This document shows positions 17,943 to 26,589 of a stretch of 64,000 nt of DNA, in pieces. The stretch is from Ignatzschineria sp. F8392 (GTDB lineage: Bacteria; Pseudomonadota; Gammaproteobacteria; Cardiobacteriales; Wohlfahrtiimonadaceae). The position numbers were made by a program, and so were the translations under genes. A model generated the notes under the pieces. It made no database searches and was not told the origin of the DNA. It was given only the letters and a program-made list of their open reading frames with translations. The DNA lies in the NCBI RefSeq assembly GCF_002252045.1, contig NZ_NEFF01000001.1, positions 868,001-932,000 of the forward strand, in the 5' to 3' direction. Each line of letters starts with the position of its first letter. Positions within the stretch are counted from its first letter, which is position 1.

Positions 17943-18443
17943 ATGTCTCTCTCTTTTCAAACTATTACATCATTTAAAAAATCTCTTTTCCGTACAGGTG
18001 CTTTACTCTTAGTAGCAGGGCTTTAACTCTTTTCTCCGATCGCTTCTGCTCAATCAGTCCCCATTGATAACTTTAAAAATTGCCTTATAGAGCGTACTTC
18101 TGATGTTGATCGGGTAGAGTTGGCTCAATGGGTCTATTCGGCGATCTCTTCCCATCCTTATTTAGTGGCCTATTCGGCGATTACTCCGGCAGATCGACGC
18201 TTGATGAATCAGCGCGTTGCACGTCTTTATGAGCGTCTTGTTACTCAAGATTGTAAAATTGCTTTAGCAATGTTAGTGGTGACAGATCAAGTTGAAGAGG
18301 GGATGGAAGTCGGTTTTAGTGCATTAGGAGAGATCGCAATGCTCTCTCTATTAGAGGATGAGAGTGTGCTTGAGAGTATTGAAGAGTATGCTAAATATCT
18401 CGATGTTGAGAAATTTGCCGATCTTTTTGAGATCGATAATTGA
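17943..18443 (+). pseudogene. secreted small protein gene interrupted by a stop in the signal peptide
   Basis: The ATG at 17943 (AGGAG at 17931-17935) opens a frame that reads MSLSFQTITSFKKSLF, then a hydrophobic run, then TAA at 18024-18026. It continues in the same frame as LFSPIASAQSVPIDNFKN through to TGA at 18441-18443. Changing that one codon, for example to TTA (Leu), restores a perfect signal peptide with an ASA cleavage site and a 166-residue protein with two Cys in the mature part. The mature part is helical and of unknown family. Codon use after the stop is normal, so the break is recent, or a sequencing error, or read through. An internal restart at 18120 (TTG) would make a cytoplasmic fragment. 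Confidence 0.8.
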
Positions 18444-18603
18444 TTGGCTGATCGACTCAGTCTTCATTAAGTCTTCATTAAAGCGCTATGGCGTTGTTAG
18501 AAGATACTATTAATGGTGGGTGATTAGAGATTAGATCTCTCCCCACTCTTGCAATTAATAGTTGCTGTTCGGCGTAAATCCGTTAGAATGATCGCCTTTC
18601 ATT

Positions 18604-18640
18604 CGTGGTTCGCAATCCTCCCACATAAAAAAACTAAGGA
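18604..18640 (+). promoter_or_regulatory. preQ1-I riboswitch controlling yhhQ
   Basis: GTGG (18605-18608) pairs with CCAC (18621-18624), enclosing TTCGCAATCCTC. An A-rich linker then leads to ACTAAGGA (18633-18640). This matches the preQ1-I aptamer, in which the CTAAGG tail folds back on the loop cytosines. The tail here is also the Shine-Dalgarno of the gene at 18649, so ligand binding should block translation. The neighbouring gene, a queuosine-precursor transporter, fits. Confidence 0.88.
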
Positions 18641-18648
18641 ATTAATCG

Positions 18649-19302
18649 ATGATTCAATACAACTTTACGCCAGAGCAGCGGCAGCGTGCGCTCTATATAC
18701 TCTCCTTTTTTCATATTCTGATTATTGCCTCAAGTAACTACCTCGTGCAGTTACCTTTTACGATTTTCGGCTTTCATACCACTTGGGGAGCATTTACATT
18801 TCCCTTTATCTTTTTAACCACCGATTTGACGATACGGATTTTTGGGGCATCATTAGCGCGGAGGATTATCTTTGTTGTGATGATTCCGGCATTGATGATC
18901 TCTTATCTTCTCTCTGTTCTCTTCTTTAAAGGTTTATGGGTCGGTTGGGAATCGTTAGCGACCTTCAACCTCTTTGTTGCGCGTATTGCACTTGCGAGTT
19001 TCTCAGCATATCTCGTTGGGCAGTTGATCGATATCACTGTTTTTAACTATCTTCGTCAAAATCAGCGTTGGTGGGTTGCACCGAGTGCTGCGGCTGTCGT
19101 GGGGAATTTAATCGATACTCTAGTCTTCTTTAGTATTGCGTTTTATCAGAGTGATGATGATTTCATGGCAGAAAATTGGCCAGAAATCGCTATGGTGGAT
19201 TACTTTTTTAAGATCGTTATCTCAGCAATCTTCTTCCTCCCGCTCTATGGAATATTACTCAACTATCTTTTAAGAAAATTAGCTTCTCTTAAGAGTCAAT
19301 AG
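18649..19302 (+). CDS. yhhQ: YhhQ-family queuosine precursor (preQ0/preQ1) transporter
   Basis: 217 residues with about six membrane helices, inner membrane. It matches the vitamin-uptake-like (VUT)/YhhQ family: NYLVQLPFTIFGFHTTWGAFTFPFIFLTTDLTIRIFG near the N-terminus (read in parts), the LASFSAYLVGQLIDITVF segment and NLIDTLVFFSIAF. E. coli YhhQ imports preQ0/preQ1 for queuosine salvage. Here the preQ1-I riboswitch eight bases upstream independently supports that substrate. It is transcribed alone and faces phoR across a 775-base repeat region. Confidence 0.93.
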   Translation: MIQYNFTPEQRQRALYILSFFHILIIASSNYLVQLPFTIFGFHTTWGAFTFPFIFLTTDLTIRIFGASLARRIIFVVMIPALMISYLLSVLFFKGLWVGWESLATFNLFVARIALASFSAYLVGQLIDITVFNYLRQNQRWWVAPSAAAVVGNLIDTLVFFSIAFYQSDDDFMAENWPEIAMVDYFFKIVISAIFFLPLYGILLNYLLRKLASLKSQ

Positions 19303-19321
19303 AGAGAGCGTAGAGTAATAG

Positions 19322-20043
19322 CGTGCCGGCGATGAGAGTCGATCAGATTAACAATCTGCCGGCGCGAGATTCTTGGAAGTATGCAGGAGTGATCTCCGGC
19401 AACTCAACAGCTCTCTTTGCCTCAATTAATTTTAATTAATTTCGATTGAACTAGATTAATCATTCTTAAGATGATTCGTTGAAGGGCGGGAGCCGACCAT
19501 TTCGCTCTTATAACTCCTGCATGCCCGCGGTCAGGCATCTTCGGTGCCCCGTGCCGGCGCGTAATTTCTGGAAGCACGCAATAGTAAGGACCGGCAGCGT
19601 TCAGCCTTTTTCATTTCAAGCAATCAATGATTCTTAAGATGATTCGTTGACGGACGGGAGCCGACCATTTCGCTCTTATAACTCCTGCATGCCCGCGGTC
19701 AGGCATCTTCGATGCCCGATGCCGGCGTGTAATCTCTGGAAGAACGTGATAGTAAGGACCGGCAGCGTTCAGCCTTTTTCATTTCAAGCAATCAATGATT
19801 CTTAAGATGATTCGTTGAAGGGCGGGAGCCGACCATTTCGCTCTTATAACTCCTGCATGCCCGCGGTCAGGCATCTTCGATGCCCCATGCCGGCGCGTAA
19901 TTTCTGGAAGAAAGCGATAGTAAGGACCGCACCGTTCAGCCTTTTTCATTTCAAAAAATAGCTGATGATAGAAGATCATTATTTGCCGGCGTGCGATTTC
20001 TGGAAGTATGCAAGAGTGAAATCCGGCATCTCATCAGCCTTTA
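19322..20043. repeat. dispersed hairpin repeat, cluster 1 (three 168-bp units)
   Basis: The block starting ATTCTTAAGATGATTCGTTG recurs at 19462, 19630 and 19798 with an exact 168-bp period, flanked on each side by a partial unit (GCCGGCG ... TCCGGC). Each unit has three inverted repeats: GCGGGAG with CTCC...GCCCGC, GGCATC-TTC-GATGCC, and GCCGGC with GACCGGC, followed by AGCCTTTTTC. No convincing protein is encoded. It fills the gap between the convergent yhhQ and phoR. Confidence 0.92.
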
Positions 20044-20077
20044 TTGTTGTAAGACTAACATTGCTGAGAATCGCCTC

Positions 20078-21394
20078 TTACATTTCTGATACGTGAGCTT
20101 TAAGACGAAAAGAGAAGCAGCTTCCTTTCCCAACTTCACTGCTAATCTCTAGCTGACTCTCATGATTATTGAGAGCATGTTTAACAATGGCTAAACCTAA
20201 ACCACTTCCCCCCGATTGCTCGCGGTTGCGAGAGGAATCGACCCGATAGAAGCGCTCTGTTAATTTGTGAAGATGCATTGGAGGAATTCCTTTTCCTCTA
20301 TCTGAGAGCTGAAAGAGAATTTCGCCTTGCTCACTACCATTATCTACCTTTGTTAGTAGAAGATGGATCGGCGTTTGGGGAGGATTGTGCTCAATAGCAT
20401 TATAGAAGAGATTGAGAATCACCTGTTTGAGCTGATCATGACTACCGATCACCTCTAAATTGGGGGTGATTTCGGCGGTGATATAATCTCGAGATTGCGG
20501 ATGTTGCTGATAGTAATCATTGAGCATCTCCTCTGCTAATTGAGAGAGGGGAACAATTTCAGCACGATCCCATTTTGCACCAGTCTCAAGGCGTGTTAAT
20601 GCCATCAGTTGAATTACTAAGGAGTGAAGTCTTTCAGCTTGCTCCTCAATACGATCAAGTGCCTTAGCTTCGAAGCTTTCATGCTCTGACTCAGGTAAAT
20701 TACTCTGCAACATTTCGACATACCCTTTAATCACCGTCAAGGGGACTCGTAATTCATGATTAACATTTGCAAAGAAGGTTTGACGTGTTCGTTCAGCAAC
20801 CTCTCGATCGGTCACATCTCGAGCAATAATCAGCAGGTTGTTCTCAATATAGGGATAATAGAAGCGACATTCGAGTTCGCGTTGATCGAGCTGTAGAAGA
20901 AAGGGCTCTTCATAATTTCCCGCTTTGAAATACTCCACAATTTCAGGCGTTCGAATCAGATTGAAGATCGATTGACGCTCATCTTGCGGCCAGCGTAATT
21001 TGAGCATCGCTTCTGCTTGAGGATTACACCAATTTAAACGACCCTCTTTATCACATAAAATTGTGGCATCCGGCATTGCTTCCGCCCCTTTACGAAAGTA
21101 ACGAATAAAATCGAGGAGTCGGTTTCGCTCTTTTCGCTGCTCAATGCGCATACGATGAAGGCCGTGGAAGATCGGGAGCCAACTACTTTTGCCTTCAGGA
21201 GGGTAGAAGTTGTGATCGATCCAGATCCAACGGGAGAGTCGGTAGAGTTGCCGATAGTGCCAAAGCAGGAGCAGAAGTGTTGCGATAAAGAGCCAGAGAA
21301 AGAGAGAGCCAAAGAAGAAAGAGAGCACGATCGCCGGGAGATAGAGTAAAAATAACTCTAAGAGAAACTGCTTAGGGGAGAGGTGACCTAACAT
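20078..21394 (-). CDS. phoR: phosphate regulon sensor kinase PhoR
   Basis: 438 residues. Two membrane helices at the N-terminus (about 10-47) have almost no periplasmic loop, as in PhoR. A PAS domain follows (about 100-195; DATILCDKEGRLNWCNPQAEAML). The HisKA H-box is NVNHELRVPLT with phosphoacceptor His213, and the ATPase domain has NLFYNAIEHNP (N box), DRGKGIPP (G1) and SGGSGLGLAIVKH (G2). It phosphorylates PhoB when phosphate is scarce. It lies downstream of phoB with an unusually wide 239-base gap in which I see no clear promoter. Confidence 0.95.
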   Translation of the reverse strand: MLGHLSPKQFLLELFLLYLPAIVLSFFFGSLFLWLFIATLLLLLWHYRQLYRLSRWIWIDHNFYPPEGKSSWLPIFHGLHRMRIEQRKERNRLLDFIRYFRKGAEAMPDATILCDKEGRLNWCNPQAEAMLKLRWPQDERQSIFNLIRTPEIVEYFKAGNYEEPFLLQLDQRELECRFYYPYIENNLLIIARDVTDREVAERTRQTFFANVNHELRVPLTVIKGYVEMLQSNLPESEHESFEAKALDRIEEQAERLHSLVIQLMALTRLETGAKWDRAEIVPLSQLAEEMLNDYYQQHPQSRDYITAEITPNLEVIGSHDQLKQVILNLFYNAIEHNPPQTPIHLLLTKVDNGSEQGEILFQLSDRGKGIPPMHLHKLTERFYRVDSSRNREQSGGSGLGLAIVKHALNNHESQLEISSEVGKGSCFSFRLKAHVSEM

Positions 21395-21633
21395 TATTTA
21401 AGGCTCCTAAATCATCTTAACTAAATATCGGTGAGTATGATAAAAGATTGAGAGTATCATCGGTCAATCTCAAGTCCGAAGAGAGGCCGATAAGAGAGAT
21501 CGATAAGATCATCATAACGGATGGGTAGAGACTTCTACTACTAAAATTTATCAGCATGATCTTGGGCTCGATCGTTCACATCCTCGCATTATCAATTCTT
21601 CCTTTATCGCACTCGCTTCCATTTAAAGCGGCA

Positions 21634-22329
21634 CTAAGCGTGAGGCGAGAAGCGATAACCTTCACCACGAACCGTTTGGAGTAATTTATTATGGCCTGTA
21701 GGCTCTAATATTTTACGAAGGCGCCCAATAGTGACATCAACGGTACGCTCATCCACATAGCTATCGATCCCCCAGACATGATCGAGAAGCTGATCGCGAC
21801 TATAGACACGATCAATATGGGTAATAAAGAAGGCTAAGAGACGAAACTCAATAGCACTAAGGTTGATCAATTCGCTATTAATGGTAATTCGTTGCGCATC
21901 GAGATCGAGCTCAATACCGGCTACCTCGCGAATTTCATTCTCCTCCTCCACATACTCATCAATTCGGCGAAGGAGGGAGTTGATGCGGGAGAGTAGCTCC
22001 TTCATCGCAAAGGGTTTAGGTAGATAATCATCAGCGCCCGAATCGAGTCCAACAACACGATCTTCTAATTCTGCTCGTGCGCTTAACATAATGACAGGAA
22101 TATGACGATTTTTACGGCTCGCTTTGAGCTCCTTAAGCAGATCGATTCCCGATTTTTGTGGCATCATCCAATCGAGGAGTATTAGGTCAATCTTAGGATT
22201 TTGAGTTAAGAGCTCTTTTGCTTCAATACCGTCAAATGCTTGAATAACCTCAAATCCTTGACTTGAGAGAAAGTGTTCAATCATCTCTGATATAGGAATT
22301 TCGTCTTCAACGATGAGAATTTTTTTCAT
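21634..22329 (-). CDS. phoB: phosphate regulon response regulator PhoB
   Basis: Receiver domain (ILIVEDE, phosphoacceptor Asp53 in LLDWMMP, Lys in YLPKPF) and winged-helix DNA-binding domain (SAIEFRLLAFF, YSRDQLLDHVWG, VDVTIGRLRK, TVRGEGYRF). 231 residues from the ATG at 22329; an in-frame TTG at 22338 is less likely because PhoB proteins begin with MxxILIVEDE. It activates the Pho boxes found here before pstS, pstB and its own gene. phoR lies downstream. Confidence 0.96.
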   Translation of the reverse strand: MKKILIVEDEIPISEMIEHFLSSQGFEVIQAFDGIEAKELLTQNPKIDLILLDWMMPQKSGIDLLKELKASRKNRHIPVIMLSARAELEDRVVGLDSGADDYLPKPFAMKELLSRINSLLRRIDEYVEEENEIREVAGIELDLDAQRITINSELINLSAIEFRLLAFFITHIDRVYSRDQLLDHVWGIDSYVDERTVDVTIGRLRKILEPTGHNKLLQTVRGEGYRFSPHA

Positions 22330-22445
22330 ATTTACCAATATCTACCACTGTTTACTATTGAAAATTAGTTGTCTACTCAATCGGCTCACTGTTATCACGG
22401 TCGAGAGAGCGATCGCTATAGTGTCTCTTTTATTAGCAGATTCTT

Positions 22446-22479
22446 ATTCTAAGGAGCGATTGTGACAACTATGTAACAA
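22446..22479 (-). promoter_or_regulatory. Pho box and promoter of phoBR
   Basis: Read on the minus strand, TTGTTACA (from 22479) and TTGTCACA (from 22468) are 11 bases apart. A -10 TAGAAT (22451-22446) begins 6 bases after the second repeat. The geometry is identical to the pstS and pstB promoters and implies PhoB autoactivation. Confidence 0.82.
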
Positions 22480-22500
22480 AGTGACAGATTGCGCAATGAT

Positions 22501-22522
22501 TTGTCATCTTTATGTCATCTCA
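22501..22522 (+). promoter_or_regulatory. extra Pho-box-like repeat on plus strand
   Basis: TTGTCATCTTT and ATGTCATCTCA are adjacent 11-bp repeats matching the Pho half-site. The candidate -10 at the standard distance (TAAAAG, 22529) is poor and no gene follows on this strand, only the repeat cluster. It may be an extra PhoB site for phoB control. Confidence 0.4.
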
Positions 22523-22589
22523 ATAGGGTAAAAGGTAGAGGGGAGGTCTCGAAATCATTCAGTTTCAGCTGATTTTAAGCAGTAAGAAG

Positions 22590-23340
22590 ATTCTTTGAGC
22601 CGCGGGAGCCGACTATTTCGCTCTTATTACTCCTGCATGCCCGCAGGTTGGCATTTCAATGCCGATTGCCGGCGCGTAATCTCTGGAAGAACGCGATAGT
22701 GAGGACCGACATCGCTCAGCTTTTTCATTTCAAAAAATGGCTAATGATAGAAGATTATTATTTGCCGGCGCGAGATTTTTGGACGTATGCAGGAGTGAGA
22801 TCCGGCAACTCATCAGCTTTTGTTGTTTAGTTGATTCAATCCATAAGAGAATTTGTTGAGTGGCGGGAGCCGATCATTTCGTTCTTATTACTCCTGCTTG
22901 CCCGCAGGTTGGCATTTTCAATGCCGATTGCCGGCGCGTGGTTTTTGGAAGTGCGCGATAGTGAGGACCGGCATCGTTCAACTTTTTCATTTCCAAAAAT
23001 AGCTGATGATAGAAGATCATTATTTGCCGGCGCGAGATTTTTGGAAGTGTGCAGGAGTGAGATCCGGTAACTCAACAGCTTCTGTTGTTTAGTTGATTTA
23101 ATCCATAAGAGAATCTGTTGAGCCGCGGGAGCCGACCATTTCGCTCTGATAACTCCTGCTTGCCCGCAGGTTGACATTTCAATGCCGATTGCCGGCGCGT
23201 GGTTTTTGGAAGTGCGCGATAGTGAGGACCGGCATCGTTCAACTTTTTCATTTCCAAAAATAGCTGATGATAGAAGATCATTATTTGCCGGCGCGTAGTT
23301 TCTGGAAGTGCGCGATAGTGAAATCCGGCACCTCCAGATC
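22590..23340. repeat. dispersed hairpin repeat, cluster 2 (three units of about 261 bp)
   Basis: GCGGGAGCC recurs at 22602, 22863 and 23125. Each unit is the cluster 1 unit plus an extra segment (TGATAGAAGATCATTATTTGC followed by another GCCGGC...ATCCGG arm). In the central hairpin GGCATC/GATGCC becomes GGCATT/AATGCC, a paired change that keeps the stem. No protein of its own is credible. It separates phoB from glmM. Confidence 0.92.
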
Positions 23341-23353
23341 TTTTTTGTCCTAT

Positions 23354-24667
23354 TTAATGATGACTATTACGGATAATATCCGCTAAGTATTGGGTATGCT
23401 TCTCGCTAGTTTCCCAAGCATCACTCTCAACCATGACACGGACAACAGGCTCAGTTCCCGAAGGACGAATAAGAATTCGACCTCGACCCGCTAAAGCCTC
23501 CTCAACCTCTGCCATCGCCACTTTGAGTGCTTTACTCTCCCAGGCGGCACCCCGTTCGATTTTAACGTTATGCATCACTTGAACAGTTTTTGGAATGCGA
23601 TCACGAATTTCTGCAAAAGTTGCACCACTCTGTTTCATCAATTGAATCGCTTGCAGTGCCGCAATAATTCCATCGCCGGTTGAGTGTTGATCTAAGCAGA
23701 GAATATGACCCGAATTCTCTCCACCGATATTGAGCTCTAATTGGTTGAGAAGCTCTAAAACATAACGATCTCCCACATTAGAGCGATGGAGCGTAATGCC
23801 ATGCTCTTCAAGCGCCAACTCAAAACCTAAATTGCTCATAATGGTGCCGACAACAGCCGTTTCTTGGCGTTCTGTTGCTAAGAGATAGAGGATATCATCC
23901 CCATCAAACGGGCGACCTCTCTCGTCGATAATCAGTAGGCGATCGCCATCACCATCAAATGCAATACCGTAGTCTGCCTTTTCTGCCTTCACAGTTGCAA
24001 TGATTTTTTCAGGAGCAGTTGAGCCGACAGCATCATTAATATTGGTCCCATTTGGGGTTGTTCCGACCTCAATAACGGTTGCGCCTAATTGACGAAAGAG
24101 CTCCGGAACGACCCGATATGTTGCACCATTGGCACAGTCGACAACGATCTTATCCCCTTTAAGTGAAAGCTCTGGCGCACTTGCAAGGCAGAAGTCACGA
24201 TAGTCTGTTAAGGCATAAGTGATCGTCTCAATAGTGCCGGTCGCACCTGTCTCTGGAGCAGAGAAGGGGGTATCAATTCCCGCTTCGATAGAGAGTTCGA
24301 CACTATCATCGAGCTTTTCACCCTTCTCATTGAAGAATTTAATACCATTATCGAAGAAGGGATTATGTGATGCAGAGACAACAATGCCGGCAATGGCTTG
24401 GTGCTTCATCGTTAAATATGCAACTCCCGGTGTTGGAATCGTGCCAGCGAGCAGAACATTGACACCGGCATAGGTCAAGCCAGAAGCGAGTGCAGCAACA
24501 AAGAGATCGCAGGAGATGCGTGTATCTTTACCAATCACAACGCTACGCTTCTCCCCTTGAGAGAGCGCTTTGCCTGCTGCAAATCCAAGTTTGAGGGCAA
24601 AGTCGGGGGTTAGTGGAAATTCTCCAACCTTTCCGCGGACGCCATCAGTTCCAAAATATTTTCTCAT
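23354..24667 (-). CDS. glmM: phosphoglucosamine mutase GlmM
   Basis: Converts glucosamine-6-phosphate to glucosamine-1-phosphate for peptidoglycan and LPS precursors. 437 residues with FGTDGVRG at the start, the phosphoserine loop VVSASHNP (Ser100), the metal-binding DGDGDR, the sugar loop GGENSGH and the phosphate-binding RPSGTEPVVRVM at the C-terminus. Full length, no defects. It is usually found near folP/ftsH, but here stands alone downstream of a repeat cluster. The ATG at 24667 follows AAAAAGGAGTCAGCGC. Confidence 0.97.
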   Translation of the reverse strand: MRKYFGTDGVRGKVGEFPLTPDFALKLGFAAGKALSQGEKRSVVIGKDTRISCDLFVAALASGLTYAGVNVLLAGTIPTPGVAYLTMKHQAIAGIVVSASHNPFFDNGIKFFNEKGEKLDDSVELSIEAGIDTPFSAPETGATGTIETITYALTDYRDFCLASAPELSLKGDKIVVDCANGATYRVVPELFRQLGATVIEVGTTPNGTNINDAVGSTAPEKIIATVKAEKADYGIAFDGDGDRLLIIDERGRPFDGDDILYLLATERQETAVVGTIMSNLGFELALEEHGITLHRSNVGDRYVLELLNQLELNIGGENSGHILCLDQHSTGDGIIAALQAIQLMKQSGATFAEIRDRIPKTVQVMHNVKIERGAAWESKALKVAMAEVEEALAGRGRILIRPSGTEPVVRVMVESDAWETSEKHTQYLADIIRNSHH

Positions 24668-24922
24668 TGCGCTGACTCCTTTTTAATACCCATTTAAAGT
24701 TGGGTAAGTTGAACTATGGAATGTAAAGATAAAATCAAAAATATGGGGGAAATCATAGCAGATTTTTAAGTGTGTGGTCCTTTTTGCAGTGATAAACCTC
24801 AGTAAGATCAATTTTTGGGATGATGATAGAGGGCAATTATAGGGGGAATTTAACTCTCAAGTTCTCTATTTATTTTGCTATACTGAGGGAATTAGAGTTT
24901 ACAATCTATTTCAGGAGCAGAA

Positions 24923-25882
24923 ATGAATCGAAAGAAAGTGAGTATCTTTGGGGGAACAGGCTTTGTCGGCTCTCCACTTGTTGCGGCATTAGCAAAAAAT
25001 GGTTATCGCGTAACGGTCTTCTCTCGTGATCGTAATGTGCAAAATGATGCCTCATGCCTCTCTTATGTTGAATTTATCGATGGTTGCAAGTTGGAAGATG
25101 AAGCGGTGATTCGTCAACATATGGCAGGATCTGATTATGTCATCAATCTTGTTGGCACATGGGATAATAATCGTCGTAGAGCGACGAAAGCACATGTCAC
25201 TTACCCTACTCGCATCTATGAGATTGCAAACTCCTTAGGGGTGAAGAAGATGATTCATTTTAGTGCGTTAGGTGCAAAAGAGGGGCAGAGCACCTTCTTT
25301 ACAACAAAAGCTGCCGGAGATAAGGCGCTTCTCGATCTTGCGGCTAAAAATGAGATGAAAGTCGCGATTGTTGCGCCCTCATTAGTTGTCGGATATGAAG
25401 ATCGTTTTAGCTATAACTTAGCGCGCTGGATTCGTCACTCACCGCTTTTATGGTTACCGATGGCAGAAGCGAAAGTACAACCTGTTTTTATCGATGATCT
25501 GATTCAAGCGCTCTTTGCACTTTTAGAGCAAGATCATGAGCAGGTGGAGTTTGAGCTTGCTGGTAAAGAGCAGTATCGCATCAAAGAGATTGCACAAAAG
25601 ATAGCGAAAGAGATTACGCCAAAACGCCGTACAATTATTGGTATGCCCAATTTTATCGCCGGCATTTTAGCGTTCTTTATCGGCTTTATGCCACGTTTCC
25701 CTTATAATCGTAATCAGTTAAAGAGTGCAAAAACAGGCTCTGTAACAACACGAAATGATTTTGAGAAGCTCGATTTAACGCCGGCAAGTTATGAATCGGT
25801 TCGTCAAGCAGAGATGCCGACAACGATCTTAGATAAATATTATTATGATCGCCTCAATGCACGCCGTCCTGTAAAGCTCTAA
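24923..25882 (+). CDS. NDUFA9-like NAD(P)-binding protein (atypical SDR)
   Basis: 319 residues. A Rossmann motif GGTGFVGSPLVAAL is followed by the FSRDRN strand, INLVGTWDNN, and SFSxxx-type segments (HFSALGAKEGQSTFFTTKAAGD) where Tyr of the classical SDR YxxxK is replaced, as in the complex I NDUFA9 subfamily. Bacterial members are thought to act as NAD(P)H-binding reductases or in quinone/complex I biology; the substrate is unknown. The C-terminus contains a hydrophobic stretch (IAGILAFFIGFMPRFPY). It is monocistronic with RBS TTCAGGAGCAG. Confidence 0.8.
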   Translation: MNRKKVSIFGGTGFVGSPLVAALAKNGYRVTVFSRDRNVQNDASCLSYVEFIDGCKLEDEAVIRQHMAGSDYVINLVGTWDNNRRRATKAHVTYPTRIYEIANSLGVKKMIHFSALGAKEGQSTFFTTKAAGDKALLDLAAKNEMKVAIVAPSLVVGYEDRFSYNLARWIRHSPLLWLPMAEAKVQPVFIDDLIQALFALLEQDHEQVEFELAGKEQYRIKEIAQKIAKEITPKRRTIIGMPNFIAGILAFFIGFMPRFPYNRNQLKSAKTGSVTTRNDFEKLDLTPASYESVRQAEMPTTILDKYYYDRLNARRPVKL

Positions 25883-26130
25883 CACTCATCACTCTAACGT
25901 TTGTTACTCTAACGTTTATTACAAATTATTAGAAGACATTATCAAAGTAAGCTCCTTATATGTGAGGGATTCCTTTTAAGAGATCCATTAGATATAAGAG
26001 AGCTTCTTTATTTGTCTATCTTTTATTCATCAGTCAGTTATTGAATCAGCGCTAGTTGAATGAACTAGTTCATTGATTTATTGATTCATTAGTGCATGGC
26101 TCATTAGTTCGTTAAAAAGGATTATAAAAG

Positions 26131-26586
26131 ATGTTAAATGTTGAATTTAAAGTTTTAGATCAACGTCTCGGAAGAGATTTTCCACTGCCTAATTATGCAA
26201 CAGAAGGTTCTGCCGGATTAGATCTTCGTGCAATGATCGATGAGGATCTTGTTATCAAAGCCGGCGAGACATCGTTTGTAAAGACTGGAATAGCCATCTA
26301 TCTCAAAGATCCTCGCTATGCGGCGATGATTCTTCCTCGTTCAGGTTTAGGGGTAAAACATGGCATTGTTTTGGGGAATTTAGTAGGCTTAATTGATGCC
26401 GACTATCAAGGGGAGTTGATGGTTTCGCTCTGGAATCGTAGCGATAAAGATTTTACCTTAACAGTGGGTGAGCGTATGGCGCAGATGGTGATTGTTCCTG
26501 TTATGCAGGCAAACTTTGAGCAAGTTGAGGAGTTTGAAGCATCAGAGCGCGGTGAAGGTGGATTTGGACATACAGGACGAAAATAG
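26131..26586 (+). CDS. dut: dUTP pyrophosphatase Dut
   Basis: Hydrolyses dUTP to dUMP and PPi, keeping uracil out of DNA and supplying dTMP synthesis. 151 residues with all five trimeric dUTPase motifs: [26 protein letters not shown] with catalytic Asp, [11 protein letters not shown] and the C-terminal arm [31 protein letters not shown] lies upstream. Its stop is 3 bases before the MFS gene, so the two are translated from one message. Confidence 0.97.
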   Translation: MLNVEFKVLDQRLGRDFPLPNYATEGSAGLDLRAMIDEDLVIKAGETSFVKTGIAIYLKDPRYAAMILPRSGLGVKHGIVLGNLVGLIDADYQGELMVSLWNRSDKDFTLTVGERMAQMVIVPVMQANFEQVEEFEASERGEGGFGHTGRK

Positions 26587-26589
26587 AAG

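Noticed and set aside
17702-17977. 91-codon AT-rich frame after phoU
   Set aside because: TTG start, no RBS, biased AT composition, and it overlaps the start of the interrupted secreted-protein gene.
19779-19979. Open frame of 66 codons in repeat cluster 1, and similar frames at 22648-23281
   Set aside because: They lie wholly inside the repeat units, recur in several frames with the repeats and show no gene-like codon use.
19322-20043. CRISPR array
   Set aside because: Units are 168 bp with long conserved stretches and no short repeat with unique spacers; no cas genes are in the window.
22836-23177. 113-codon minus-strand frame in repeat cluster 2
   Set aside because: Same reason; it is a by-product of the hairpin units, with no RBS.
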